Position numbers and translations under genes: made by a program
Notes under the pieces: generated by a model
Seen by the model: the letters and a program-made list of their open reading frames with translations, nothing else
Told to the model about the DNA's origin: nothing
Databases searched by the model: none
Shown: positions 1 to 8,565 of the stretch, one piece after another
How the letters are laid out: the number at the start of each line of letters is the position of its first letter
Position numbering within the stretch: position 1 is the stretch's first letter
Source of the DNA: Lentzea flava
GTDB taxonomy: Bacteria > Actinomycetota > Actinomycetes > Mycobacteriales > Pseudonocardiaceae
Assembly: GCF_014648475.1 (NCBI RefSeq)
Contig: NZ_BMRE01000001.1
Location: forward strand, 496,001-560,000
Length of the DNA stretch: 64,000 nucleotides
Reading direction: 5' to 3'

Positions 1-480
1 CGCGACGGCCGCACCTTCTTCCAGGCGCGCGAGGGCGTCGTGCGCCTGGACGACGGCCTGCGGTCCCGGCACGAACAGCACGTCGGCCAGTCCGCTCGCG
101 GACAGGGCGCCCCGCAACGACTCCAGCCGGTAGTGGCCCCACCCCGCAGGGTGGGTCACGGCCACCCGCGCGGGCTGTCCACCGGGCAGCGAAGCGAGCA
201 CCCGCACGAGAAAACGGGCCGTCACGGCTTCGGCGGTCAACGCGGCGTCACCGATCCGCAACGGAGTGGGATCGCCGATGCGGTTCGTGAACTGCCGCGC
301 GACGCGACCGGGGTCGGTCAGCGCGCGGCGTTCCGCGTCGGATCCCACGAGGAACGTCCCGTCCGGACTCCGGAAAACCACAGACGGCACAAGCACTTCA
401 AGCCTCGCGGCCTGATCTGGTCTACAGGTCGACACGGTGGTGAAGGTCGATCCCAGATCCAGTCCAACCTGGTACGACAT
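1..480 (-). CDS. Hsp70-like ATPase domain protein, 5' part only
   Basis: Reading the minus strand from an ATG at 480 gives about 160 residues that run off the left edge of the window, so the C-terminal part is missing. The N-terminus begins MSYQVGLDLGSTFTTVST, the phosphate-1 motif of the Hsp70/actin ATPase fold, followed by a stretch resembling the DnaK strand-loop region (VPSVVFRSPDGTFLVG, then ERRALTDPGRVARQF). Hsp70-like genes are often found beside ini-type operons in actinomycetes, and this one is divergent from such an operon with a 244-bp shared promoter region. Whether it is a chaperone or an Hsp70-like regulatory protein cannot be decided without the C-terminus. Confidence 0.85.
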   Translation of the reverse strand, partial: MSYQVGLDLGSTFTTVSTCRPDQAARLEVLVPSVVFRSPDGTFLVGSDAERRALTDPGRVARQFTNRIGDPTPLRIGDAALTAEAVTARFLVRVLASLPGGQPARVAVTHPAGWGHYRLESLRGALSASGLADVLFVPGPQAVVQAHDALARLEEGAAVA

Positions 481-724
481 CGGACTCTCCTATGGCACTT
501 CGCAGCGGACGTACCTACACGTGTGTCTCAGTTGGTCCGGTTCACCACATTCGACGAAACAGGGGGCAATCCCTCAACGGCTCCTCCTCCCCTCCCTCGA
601 TCCCTGTGTTCGTGGCGGAGACGAACAGGGTTCGGTCCCGATGGCAGAGGCCTTGCGCAGACCTAGCTTCGTTGTTGTCAGCCGGTCGGAACCGCCGCCG
701 GCGACCAACACCAAGGAGCAGGAC
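481..724. promoter_or_regulatory. divergent promoter region between Hsp70-like gene and ini-like operon
   Basis: These 244 bases separate the divergent Hsp70-like gene and the ini-like operon, so both promoters should lie here. An AGGAG ribosome binding site sits just before the ATG at 725. Long open frames that cross this stretch look like artefacts of high GC. No operator was recognised with confidence. Confidence 0.5.
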
Positions 725-1297
725 ATGAGCAACCCCATCGACCTCAACGCGTTCCTCGCCGACCTGACCGCCGACCTGGACCTCGACTCCACCAACGCCG
801 CCGAGCAGCAGCTGCAGACGGCTCAGGTCAACCCGCAGGCCGCGTCGCAGGACGCCGAGCAGGCCCAGGACACCACCACGGTCACGAACACCGAGGGTGG
901 CGGCGGAGGCGACGGCGGGACCGCCGTCGGTGGCGACAGCGGCAGCGCCAACGGGGGCAACGGCCTCGGCGTCGGCGGTGCCGGCGGCGACATCGACCAG
1001 GACGGTCTGGTCAACGTCAACTTCGGCTCCACGTCGGGTGGCAGCGGCATCGGTTTCGGCGGCAACGGCGGCGTGACCGGTGACGGCGGCGACGCGGACG
1101 CGTCCGGCGGCAACGGCGGCGCCGCGCAGTCCAACGTCGACGTGGACGCAGACCAGGACCTGGACCAGGACGTCGACCAGGTCTCTGACCAGGACACCGA
1201 CCTGACCGCCGTGTCGGACCAGTCGAGCGACTTCGACATCGACGTCGAGAACGAGATCGACAACATCGTCGAGGACCTGGACCTGCCCGCTTTCTGA
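725..1297 (+). CDS. glycine- and aspartate-rich IniB-like protein
   Basis: This 190-residue protein starts at an ATG with AGGAG in front; the frame is open upstream but composition supports this start. Residues 1-45 form a short helical head (MSNPIDLNAFLADL). The middle, about 55-135, is glycine-rich with GGNGG-type repeats. The tail is acidic, with DxDQDxDQD-like repeats up to the end. This glycine-rich organisation recalls the body of mycobacterial IniB, a cell-envelope stress protein. No signal peptide is obvious. It is the first gene of an operon with an IniB-N-like protein and two dynamin-like GTPases, which supports a membrane-stress role. The exact function is unknown. Confidence 0.75.
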   Translation: MSNPIDLNAFLADLTADLDLDSTNAAEQQLQTAQVNPQAASQDAEQAQDTTTVTNTEGGGGGDGGTAVGGDSGSANGGNGLGVGGAGGDIDQDGLVNVNFGSTSGGSGIGFGGNGGVTGDGGDADASGGNGGAAQSNVDVDADQDLDQDVDQVSDQDTDLTAVSDQSSDFDIDVENEIDNIVEDLDLPAF

Positions 1298-1355
1298 TCC
1301 CGGGCCGGGCCCCGGCCGTCCAGGGGCCCGGCTCGTTCCACGTTAGGAGCCGGAC

Positions 1356-1928
1356 ATGCTGTCCACCCTCATCGACTTCCTGATGAACCTGCTGCGGGAC
1401 GACGACGCGAAGAAGGCGTTCGACGAGAACCCCGACTCCGAGCTGAAGAAGGCAGGTCTGAACGGCGTCACCGGACAGGACGTCCGGGACGCGCGGCTGA
1501 TCATGGCCGACTCCGGCGCGGTCCGTGCCCGCGGCGCGGAGAGATCGTCCTCGCACGACGACGACCCGGTCCGGGAGATCCACCACACCACGCACGAGTA
1601 CGTGGTGGAGAAGCCGGTGACGAACATCGAGCAGAACATCAGCATCGACGACCGGGACGTCACGATCATCGACGACTCGTTCAACTCCGACGACGACACC
1701 GAGGTCAACTCCGTCGCGATCCAGGACAACGACACCAGCGTCGTGCAGGTGAAGGACTCCTTCAACGAGGTCGTCGAGGAGGACGTGCCGCTGGAGCCGG
1801 AACCGGTGGACGACGCCCCCGAGATCGTGCTGGACGACCCGGACGTGCTGCCCGAACCGGAACCGGAGCCGCTCCCGGTGGACGTCGAGCCGGAACCCTT
1901 GCCCGATCCCGACCCAGTGATTGCGTGA
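1356..1928 (+). CDS. IniB N-terminal-domain-like acidic protein
   Basis: The 190-residue product starts with an amphipathic segment (MLSTLIDFLMNLLRDDDAKK, then a KKAGL..VTGQDVRDAR stretch) that matches the type of N-terminal domain found in IniB of mycobacteria. The remainder is very acidic and ends in proline/glutamate repeats (PEPEPEPLP). In mycobacteria one protein has both this head and a glycine-rich body; here the head and the glycine-rich protein are separate neighbours. A ribosome site (TAGGAG) precedes the ATG. It overlaps or abuts the next gene, which begins eight bases after this stop if the ATG is used. A scaffold or partner role for the two GTPases is an inference. Confidence 0.75.
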   Translation: MLSTLIDFLMNLLRDDDAKKAFDENPDSELKKAGLNGVTGQDVRDARLIMADSGAVRARGAERSSSHDDDPVREIHHTTHEYVVEKPVTNIEQNISIDDRDVTIIDDSFNSDDDTEVNSVAIQDNDTSVVQVKDSFNEVVEEDVPLEPEPVDDAPEIVLDDPDVLPEPEPEPLPVDVEPEPLPDPDPVIA

Positions 1929-1935
1929 ACCCACC

Positions 1936-3699
1936 ATGACGACCACACCGATCGAGGCCGTCGACCGCGCGCTCGCCGCCATCGCGCGCTACGAACGGCC
2001 GGACCTCGAAGCGCGGCTGCGCCAGGCGAGGGCACGACTGCAGGACGACCGCGTGCGGCTGCTGGTCGTCGGTGAGTTCAAGCAGGGCAAGAGCATGCTG
2101 GTCAACGGCCTGCTCGGAGCGCCGGTGTGCCCGGTGTTCGACGACATCGCGACGTCGGTCCCGACCGTCGTCCGGTACGCCGAGCAGCCCGTCGTCACCC
2201 TGGTGCGCGGTGACTCGCGCATCGAGGTGCCGGTGGACCAGCTGCCGGTGTACGCGTCGGAATCGGGGAACCCCGGCAACGCCGAGCGGCTGGACCACGT
2301 CGAGGTGGGCCTTCCGCGCCCGATCCTCGGCGAGGGGCTGGAGCTCGTCGACACCCCCGGTGTCGGCGGGCTCGGCTCCGTCCACGGCGCGGCGACGATG
2401 TCCGCCCTGCCGACCGCCGACGCCGTGCTCCTGGTCTCCGACGCGTCCCAGGAGTACACGGCGCCGGAACTGGAGTTCCTCCGCAACGCCGTGGCCGTGT
2501 GCCCGAACGTCGCGTGCGTCGTGACGAAGACGGACCTCTACCCGGACTGGCGCTTCGTCGCGGCGCAGAACCAGGCCCACCTGGAGGCCGTGGGGCTCAA
2601 GCCGTCGTTCTTCACGGTGTCGTCGACGCTGCGCTGGCACGCGTTGCAGACGGGCGACCAGGACGTGAACCGCGAGTCCGGCTACCCGCCGCTGGTCACC
2701 TACATCCGCAAGAAGGTGCTGGGCGAGGCCGAGTCGCTCGCCCGCCGCTCCACCGCGCACGACGTGCACGCCGTCATCGACCAGATCACCTCGTCGCTGC
2801 GCGCGGAGGAGTCCGCCCAGTCGGACCCGGCGTCCGCCCAGGCGTTGATCGACCAGCTCTCCGCGGCCGAGCAGCGCGCGGCAGGGCTGAAGGAGCGGTC
2901 CGCGCGCTGGCAGCAGACCCTGTCCGACGGTGTCGCGGACCTGAACGCCGACGTCGACTACGACCTGCGCGACCGCATGCGCGAGATCGTCCGCGAGGCG
3001 GAGGAGTCCATCATGGACGGTGACCCGACGAAGATCTGGGACCAGTTCACGAAGTGGGTCCAGGACACCGCCGCGTCGGCCGTCTCGGCGAACTCGGTCT
3101 GGGCGACCCAGCGCGCCCGCTGGCTCGCCCGCCGCGTGGCCGAGCACTTCGACGCGGACCGGGAGCAGACGCTGCCGTCGCTGCAGACGTCCTCCGGCGA
3201 TCCGCTGCGCGCCGTGCGTGCGCTGGAGGTTCGTTCCGACGAGAAGTTCGGTGTGGGCGGCCGGTTCCTGAGCGGCCTGCGCGGCGGCTACTCCGGGCTG
3301 CTCATGTTCGGGCTGCTCGGTTCCGCGATCGGCCTGTCGCTGATCAACCCGATCTCGATCGGCGCCGCCGTGCTGCTGGGCGGCAAGACCATCGGCGACG
3401 AACGGAAACGCATCGTCCAACGCCGTCAGAACGACGCGAAGGCCGCGCTGCGCCGGTACATCGACGACGTGACGTTCCACGCGGGCAAGGAGTCCCGCGA
3501 CATGCTCCGCGTGCTGCAACGCGACCTGCGCGACCACTTCACCGCGCTGGCGGACCAGCTCAAGCGCTCGCTGCAGGAGTCGATCCAGTCGGCCCAGAAG
3601 TCCGTGAAGGCCTCGTCGGCGGATCGTTCCGCGCGGCTGAAGGAGATCGCGGCGGAACTGGCGGTGCTGGAGAAGGTCCGCGCGGAGGTGACGCCGTGA
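1936..3699 (+). CDS. iniA: dynamin-like GTPase (IniA-like)
   Basis: This 587-residue bacterial dynamin-family GTPase should bind and remodel the cytoplasmic membrane under envelope stress. The G1 loop GEFKQGKS lies at residues 46-53, the G3 motif DTPG at 139-142 and the G4 motif TKTD at 197-200. A helical middle domain follows. A hydrophobic segment at about 447-485 is probably the membrane-inserting paddle or transmembrane part. The ATG at 1936 is preferred over an in-frame TTG at 1921 that overlaps the previous stop. The gene lies between the IniB-like genes and a second dynamin-like gene with a GTGA overlap, the arrangement of iniBAC in mycobacteria. The gene symbol is by analogy only. Confidence 0.88.
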   Translation: MTTTPIEAVDRALAAIARYERPDLEARLRQARARLQDDRVRLLVVGEFKQGKSMLVNGLLGAPVCPVFDDIATSVPTVVRYAEQPVVTLVRGDSRIEVPVDQLPVYASESGNPGNAERLDHVEVGLPRPILGEGLELVDTPGVGGLGSVHGAATMSALPTADAVLLVSDASQEYTAPELEFLRNAVAVCPNVACVVTKTDLYPDWRFVAAQNQAHLEAVGLKPSFFTVSSTLRWHALQTGDQDVNRESGYPPLVTYIRKKVLGEAESLARRSTAHDVHAVIDQITSSLRAEESAQSDPASAQALIDQLSAAEQRAAGLKERSARWQQTLSDGVADLNADVDYDLRDRMREIVREAEESIMDGDPTKIWDQFTKWVQDTAASAVSANSVWATQRARWLARRVAEHFDADREQTLPSLQTSSGDPLRAVRALEVRSDEKFGVGGRFLSGLRGGYSGLLMFGLLGSAIGLSLINPISIGAAVLLGGKTIGDERKRIVQRRQNDAKAALRRYIDDVTFHAGKESRDMLRVLQRDLRDHFTALADQLKRSLQESIQSAQKSVKASSADRSARLKEIAAELAVLEKVRAEVTP

Positions 3700-5117
3700 T
3701 CATCGACGAGGTCCGCCGCGTGTTGTCGCTCGCGATCGACGCGTACCGGGACCAGCCGCGCGCCGCGCACTTCCTGCGCGGCCAGCTGGACCGGCTGGAG
3801 GCACCGCTGCGCGTCGCGATCGCGGGCCGGGTCAAGGCCGGCAAGTCCACCCTGCTGAACGCCCTGGTCGGCGACTCGCTCGCCCCGACGGACGCGGGCG
3901 AGTGCACGCGGGTCGTGACCTGGTACCAGGACGGGCGTTCGCCGCGGGTCGTGCTGCACCCCGTGACCGGGAGCCCGGTCTCGCTGCCGGTGGTGCGCAG
4001 GGACGGGGCGCTGTCGATCGACCTCGGCGGATCCGCGGTGTCCCGGCTGGTCGTGGACTGGCCGTCGCAGAGCCTGCGGCACACCACGTTGATCGACACT
4101 CCTGGCATCGCCTCGCTGTCGGCGGAGAACTCGGCGCAGGCGGTGCGGTTCCTGACGCCGGACGACGAGACGCCGACCGAGGCCGACGCCGTGGTGTACC
4201 TGATGAAGCACCTGCACTCCGCCGACGCGTCCTTCTTGGAGTCGTTCCGCGACCAGGGCGTCGCCCGCGCTGCCGCGATCAACACCGTCGCGGTGATCTC
4301 CCGCGCCGACGAGATCGCCGGCGGCCGGGTCGACGCGATGATCTCCGCCCGCGCCATCGCTGCCCGCTACCGCAGCGCGCCGGAGCTGCACGGCCTGGCG
4401 CAGAACGTGGTCGCCGTGGCGGGTCTGGTCGCCATGGCCGGACGAACCCTGACGCAGGCCGAGTTCGTGGCACTGTCGGCACTGGCAGCCGAACCCCGCG
4501 AGTCGCTCGAGTCCTCGTTGCTCTCGGCGGACCGGTTCACCTCGGGTTCGCCGGAGCGGGCCGCTCTGCTGCGCCGGTTCGGGGTGTTCGGGATCCGGCT
4601 GGCGGTCACGCTGATCCGCCAGGGCGTCCGCTCGCAGGCCGCCCTGGCCGACGAACTGGTGGCGCGCAGCGGACTGCGGGAACTGCAGCGGGTGCTGCAG
4701 ACGCAGTTCAGCGAGCGCCGCCATCTGCTGAAGGCCAGGTCCGCGTTGCTGGCGCTGGACCGGGTCGTGCGCACCTCCGGCGGCGGGCGGCTGGCCGGCG
4801 AGGTGGAGAGGATCCTCGCCGGCACCCACGAGTTCGCGGAACTGCGGCTGCTGTCGGCCCTGCGGTCCGGCGTCGTGTCCCTGCCCCGGCCGATGGTGGC
4901 GGAGGCGGAGCGCCTGCTGGGCGAGGACGGCATCGCCCCGGCGGCACGCCTCGGTCTGGCTCCCGACGCGGTGGCCGCCGAGGTGCGGCACACCGCGTTC
5001 GCGGCGTTGCGCCGGTGGCAGGCGCAGACGGAGAACCCGATGCTGGGCAGGAAGTCCGCCGACGCCTGCCGCGTGCTGGTGCGGACGTGCGAGGGCCTGC
5101 TCACCCGCGTGCGGTGA
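3696..5117 (+). CDS. iniC: dynamin-like GTPase (IniC-like)
   Basis: The second dynamin-family GTPase of the operon has 473 residues. The GTG start at 3696 overlaps the previous stop by four bases, so the two GTPases are probably made in a fixed ratio. G1 is GRVKAGKS at residues 44-51, DTPG lies near 134-137, and a SRAD G4-like motif lies near 200. The rest is helical, with no strong membrane segment, unlike its neighbour. Pairs of unequal dynamin-like proteins usually act as hetero-assemblies on membranes, so this one may be the soluble partner. It ends the operon, and the next gene is convergent ten bases away. Confidence 0.85.
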   Translation: MIIDEVRRVLSLAIDAYRDQPRAAHFLRGQLDRLEAPLRVAIAGRVKAGKSTLLNALVGDSLAPTDAGECTRVVTWYQDGRSPRVVLHPVTGSPVSLPVVRRDGALSIDLGGSAVSRLVVDWPSQSLRHTTLIDTPGIASLSAENSAQAVRFLTPDDETPTEADAVVYLMKHLHSADASFLESFRDQGVARAAAINTVAVISRADEIAGGRVDAMISARAIAARYRSAPELHGLAQNVVAVAGLVAMAGRTLTQAEFVALSALAAEPRESLESSLLSADRFTSGSPERAALLRRFGVFGIRLAVTLIRQGVRSQAALADELVARSGLRELQRVLQTQFSERRHLLKARSALLALDRVVRTSGGGRLAGEVERILAGTHEFAELRLLSALRSGVVSLPRPMVAEAERLLGEDGIAPAARLGLAPDAVAAEVRHTAFAALRRWQAQTENPMLGRKSADACRVLVRTCEGLLTRVR

Positions 5118-5126
5118 AGCTCCTCG

Positions 5127-6503
5127 TCACGTCGTCTCCGGCACCGCCACGGCCTGCGGTGCGCTCCGGCGGCCGCGGACCACGCCGACCACCACCACGA
5201 CCGCCGCGACGAGCAGGCTCAGCAGCAGCTGGGAACGCGCGTCGGCGTCGAACAGCATGCCCACGAGCAGGGCCACCATGCCGACGATCGTCGCCCAGGT
5301 CAGGTACGGGTAGCCCCACATGCGCAGCGTGAGCCGCTCGGGCGTCCGCTGCTCCAGGTGCCGCCGCATCCGCAGCTGGGACACGGCGATGGCGAGCCAC
5401 ACGAACACCGCCACCGCGCCGGAGGAGTTGACCAGGAAGAGGAACACCGTGTCCGGCGAGAGGTAGTTCAGCGCCACCGTGATGAACCCGACGACGGTGG
5501 ACGCCAGCACCGCGACCGTCGGCACTCCTCGCCGCGAGACCCGGCCGAGCGCCGCAGGGGCCTCGCCGCGCCTGGCGAGCGAGAAGACCATCCTGGACGC
5601 GGTGAACAGGCCGGAGTTCAGGCAGGAGAGCACCGACGTGAGCACCACGACGTCCATGACCACCGCGGCGGCGGGCAGGCCGAGGGTGTCGAGCACCGCG
5701 ACGTACGGGCTCTTGGCGACGTTGGCGTCGTCCCACGGCAGCAGCGTGACGACGACGGCGATCGACCCGATGTAGAAGACGAGGATGCGCCACACCACCG
5801 ACTTCACCGCGGCGCGCACGGCCTGCACGGGGTTGGCCGACTCCCCCGCAGCGACGGTGGCGATCTCGGCACCGAAGAACGAGAAGACCACGACCAGCAT
5901 CGCCGCGAAGATCGGCCCGGTGCCCTGGGGGAAGAAGCCGCCGTGGCCGGTGAGGTTGGCGGCGCCGGGAGAGTCGAAGCCCGGCAGCAGGCCACCGATC
6001 GCGAGCACACCCACCACGAGGAACACGGTGATCGCCGCGACCTTGATGCCGGCGAACCAGAACTCGAACTCGCCGAAGGACCGGACCGAGTACAGGTTCG
6101 TGAGCGTCAGCGCGATCGTGAGCACGAGAGCCCACGTCCACTGTGGAACAGCCGGGACCCAGCGGTGCACGATGGCGGCTCCCGCGGTGGCCTCGATGCC
6201 GACCACGACCACCCAGAACCACCAGTACAGCCAGCCGATCGCGAAGCCGGCCCACGGGCCGATCGCGCGTTCGGCGTAGGCGGAGAAGCTGCCGGTGTCC
6301 GGGTTGGCCGCCGACATCTCCCCCAGCATCCGCATGACGAGCACGACGAGCAGGCCCGCGGCGGCGTAGGACACGAGCACGCCGGGTCCCGCCTTGCCGA
6401 TCGCGGCACCGCTGCCGACGAACAGACCGGCGCCGATGACCCCGGCGATGGCGATCATGCTGAGGTGCCGCTTGCGCAACGAGGGTTGCAGGTCCTGCGA
6501 CAT
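5127..6503 (-). CDS. APC-family amino acid permease (GABA permease-like)
   Basis: This 458-residue integral membrane protein has about twelve hydrophobic segments and the APC-family opening (AGVIGAGLFVGSG, then VLVMRMLGEM) typical of GabP, AnsP and related proton-coupled amino-acid importers. The start at 6503 follows GGAAGGACGGCC; the frame stays open for 93 more codons upstream, but these are proline- and arginine-rich and unlike a permease. The substrate cannot be read from sequence; GABA or another small amino acid is likely. It is transcribed alone towards the ini-like operon. Three copies of a GACAAT element lie just upstream and may form its operator. Confidence 0.88.
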   Translation of the reverse strand: MSQDLQPSLRKRHLSMIAIAGVIGAGLFVGSGAAIGKAGPGVLVSYAAAGLLVVLVMRMLGEMSAANPDTGSFSAYAERAIGPWAGFAIGWLYWWFWVVVVGIEATAGAAIVHRWVPAVPQWTWALVLTIALTLTNLYSVRSFGEFEFWFAGIKVAAITVFLVVGVLAIGGLLPGFDSPGAANLTGHGGFFPQGTGPIFAAMLVVVFSFFGAEIATVAAGESANPVQAVRAAVKSVVWRILVFYIGSIAVVVTLLPWDDANVAKSPYVAVLDTLGLPAAAVVMDVVVLTSVLSCLNSGLFTASRMVFSLARRGEAPAALGRVSRRGVPTVAVLASTVVGFITVALNYLSPDTVFLFLVNSSGAVAVFVWLAIAVSQLRMRRHLEQRTPERLTLRMWGYPYLTWATIVGMVALLVGMLFDADARSQLLLSLLVAAVVVVVGVVRGRRSAPQAVAVPETT

Positions 6504-6570
6504 CGGCCGTCCTTCCCTCGGTGAGAACTGGCTTCGCCCAGTCTGGGAGTGGCACCGCCGCGAGGAACAG

Positions 6571-6620
6571 TGGACAATTCGTCGAAGTCGAGCCGCCGGA
6601 TTGTCCAGATCCGACAATCC
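6571..6620. promoter_or_regulatory. inverted repeats of a GACAAT element upstream of the permease
   Basis: TGGACAAT occurs at 6571-6578, and GGATTGTC (6598-6605) pairs with GACAATCC (6613-6620) as a perfect 8-base inverted repeat around seven bases. The three elements lie between the divergent permease and nucleoside-hydrolase-like genes. This is typical spacing for a dimeric repressor or activator, but the regulator is unknown. Confidence 0.45.
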
Positions 6621-6670
6621 GTGACAGCCGTGTTTCCGGCACGTGAGATCGCCGCGCGGGAAGGGAAGCG

Positions 6671-7486
6671 ATGAGCGATGAGCTGAACCGGGACCGCCAG
6701 GAGCTGGCCGGCCTGGCGCAGCGGTTCGGACTGCCGCAGACCGTGTCGGGGGATCCGTTCCCGCCGTCGCAGGTGGGTGCACCCCTCATCGTCGACACGG
6801 ACGCGGGTGACGCCATCGCACTCGTCGTGGCCGCCGCCGAGCCGTCACTCGCCCTCGTGTCCACTGTGGACGAGTTCGGTGGCCGCCGGGCGCGGCACCT
6901 GCTCGGCCTGCTCAGGCGCGACGACGTGCCGGTGGTCGCGGGCACCGGCCTGCGCGAAGCGGTCGCGCAGATCGTGACGAGCACAGACCGCCTGGTCCGC
7001 TGGGCGGGCACGGGTCCCGCGACGAACCTCGCCGCGCTGCTCACCGAGAACCCGGCTCTCGCGGAACGGCTCGTCATCACACAGATGGTCGGCGCGCACG
7101 ACGACCGAGCCGCCGTGAACACCGTGCTCGCCAAGGGAAAGCTGCCGAAGCTGGTGCTGGACATCGCCGAGGACGCCGAGCTCCACCGCGGCCTCGCGCT
7201 CGCCGTCGCGCTGCAGCTGCCGTTCGTGACGCTGCGCCGGGAGCGGGTGGTGCTCGACGACTCCGGCCGGCTGACCACCGCGCGGGACGGGCATCTCGCG
7301 CGGATCAGCGTCAAGGCGGACCACCAGGCGTTTCTGGCGTGGTTTCCAGGAGACCGGAAGGACACCGGTGACCGTCAGAGCACGGCGGGCAGTCCGAACG
7401 CCGGGAACAAAGCGGTGCCGAAGGTCGCGGTCTCGGCCACCAGACCGTCCTCGATCCTCAGCGAGGTCAGCGCGAACGCCCGGTAG
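6671..7486 (+). CDS. nucleoside hydrolase-like protein with altered metal site
   Basis: The 271-residue product resembles the inosine-uridine nucleoside hydrolase family: an early VDTDAGDAIAL segment (about residue 42) and a later GTGPATNLAALL segment (about 117) match the family's calcium-site and substrate loops. Active members carry DTDPGxDDA; here one position is missing and only a single Asp follows the glycine. The calcium site is therefore damaged and catalysis is doubtful. The protein is also shorter than the usual 300-330 residues. Its last 37 codons overlap the convergent sigma-factor gene by 112 bases, so the true C-terminus may have been lost or replaced by antisense sequence. Confidence 0.65.
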   Translation: MSDELNRDRQELAGLAQRFGLPQTVSGDPFPPSQVGAPLIVDTDAGDAIALVVAAAEPSLALVSTVDEFGGRRARHLLGLLRRDDVPVVAGTGLREAVAQIVTSTDRLVRWAGTGPATNLAALLTENPALAERLVITQMVGAHDDRAAVNTVLAKGKLPKLVLDIAEDAELHRGLALAVALQLPFVTLRRERVVLDDSGRLTTARDGHLARISVKADHQAFLAWFPGDRKDTGDRQSTAGSPNAGNKAVPKVAVSATRPSSILSEVSANAR

Positions 7487-8391
7487 GGGCCTTCGTCGCC
7501 GGACCTGATGTACGAGGCCGCGACCGGCTGCCGGTTCGCCGTCGCGGGCAGGACCTTGAACCGCACGGCGTGCGGTCCGTGCAGGGCGGGCGCCCAGGCG
7601 TCGAGGATCGTCTGCCTGCCTTCGCACCACACGGCGTGCTCGCCCTCGTGGCCGCCGGCGCCGGACTGCTGGCTGGCGCGGGCGTCGGCGCTGAGCAGAG
7701 CGGCGAGGGCGTCGTCGTCGGCGCGTTCGAGGGCGGCCATGTAGCGCTGGAGGATTTCGCGGTCCTGGTCGGTGGAGCCGGTGTGCGCCCAGTCCAGGCG
7801 GCGTTCGGGCAGGCGTTCCTTCAACACCGGCCTGGCACGTTGCAGCATGCTGTTCACCGCGGCCACGGTCGACTCCAGCTGCAGCGCGGTCTCCTTGGCC
7901 GACCAGCCGAGCACGTCGCGCAGGATCAGCACGGCGCGCTGACGTGGCTGCAGGTACTGGATGGCGGCCAGGAACGCGAGCTCGATGGTCTCCTTGGCGA
8001 CGACGACGGCGTCGGGGCCGGTCTCGGCGGACTCGACCTCGGCCAGCACGGCGTCCGGGCAGGGTTGCAGCCACGGCACGATCGCGGGCGGCACGGGGCC
8101 GGGAGGCGGGTCCGGGAGTGCCCTGCGGGGGCTGCGGTCGAGGAAGTCCAGGCAGGCGTTGGTGGCGATGCGGTACAGCCAGGCGCGGAAGGTGGACCTG
8201 CCCTGGTAGGTCTCGCGGCTGCGCCACGCCCGCAGGAAGGCCTCCTGGGTCAGGTCCTCGGCCTCCTCGAACGAGCCGAGCATCCGGTAGCAGTGCACCC
8301 GCAGCTCCGGCCGGTACCGCTCGACGAGCGCGGTGAACGCCCGCTCGTCGCCCTCCCGCGCGGCCGCCACGACGGCGCTGTCCTCGCCCAA
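7375..8391 (-). CDS. ECF sigma factor with C-terminal SnoaL-like domain
   Basis: This 338-residue sigma-70 family protein recruits RNA polymerase to a stress-type regulon. Region 2 is at about 36-85 (YRMLGSFEEAEDLTQEAFLR, then the WLYRIATNACLDFL segment). Region 4 is at about 150-190 (PRQRAVLILRDVLGWSAKE). A 130-residue C-terminal extension resembles SnoaL/NTF2-like folds, as in the SigG-like ECF group, where the tail replaces a separate anti-sigma factor in control. The start is a TTG nine bases after GAGGAG; an overlapping GTG is out of frame. No anti-sigma gene is adjacent, which fits tail-based regulation. The group assignment is inferred. Confidence 0.88.
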   Translation of the reverse strand: MGEDSAVVAAAREGDERAFTALVERYRPELRVHCYRMLGSFEEAEDLTQEAFLRAWRSRETYQGRSTFRAWLYRIATNACLDFLDRSPRRALPDPPPGPVPPAIVPWLQPCPDAVLAEVESAETGPDAVVVAKETIELAFLAAIQYLQPRQRAVLILRDVLGWSAKETALQLESTVAAVNSMLQRARPVLKERLPERRLDWAHTGSTDQDREILQRYMAALERADDDALAALLSADARASQQSGAGGHEGEHAVWCEGRQTILDAWAPALHGPHAVRFKVLPATANRQPVAASYIRSGDEGPYRAFALTSLRIEDGLVAETATFGTALFPAFGLPAVL

Positions 8392-8565
8392 AGCCGATCA
8401 CTCCTCGCCTCGTCGAACTCCCGATGACCGTATGACGGTGTTCGGCCGGATTTCTCATCGCACGTACCTCGTTCGGAGCAAGTGCTTACCCGGCAAGGCT
8501 CGTTGCCCGTGCCGCACAGCGGCTGGACACTGGGAGCTGTCGCCGATCGGCTGCTGGGGGATGCC

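Noticed and set aside
1762..3537. Long minus-strand frame across the first dynamin-like gene
   Set aside because: The plus-strand protein has all GTPase motifs; the antisense frame has no recognisable domain or ribosome site.
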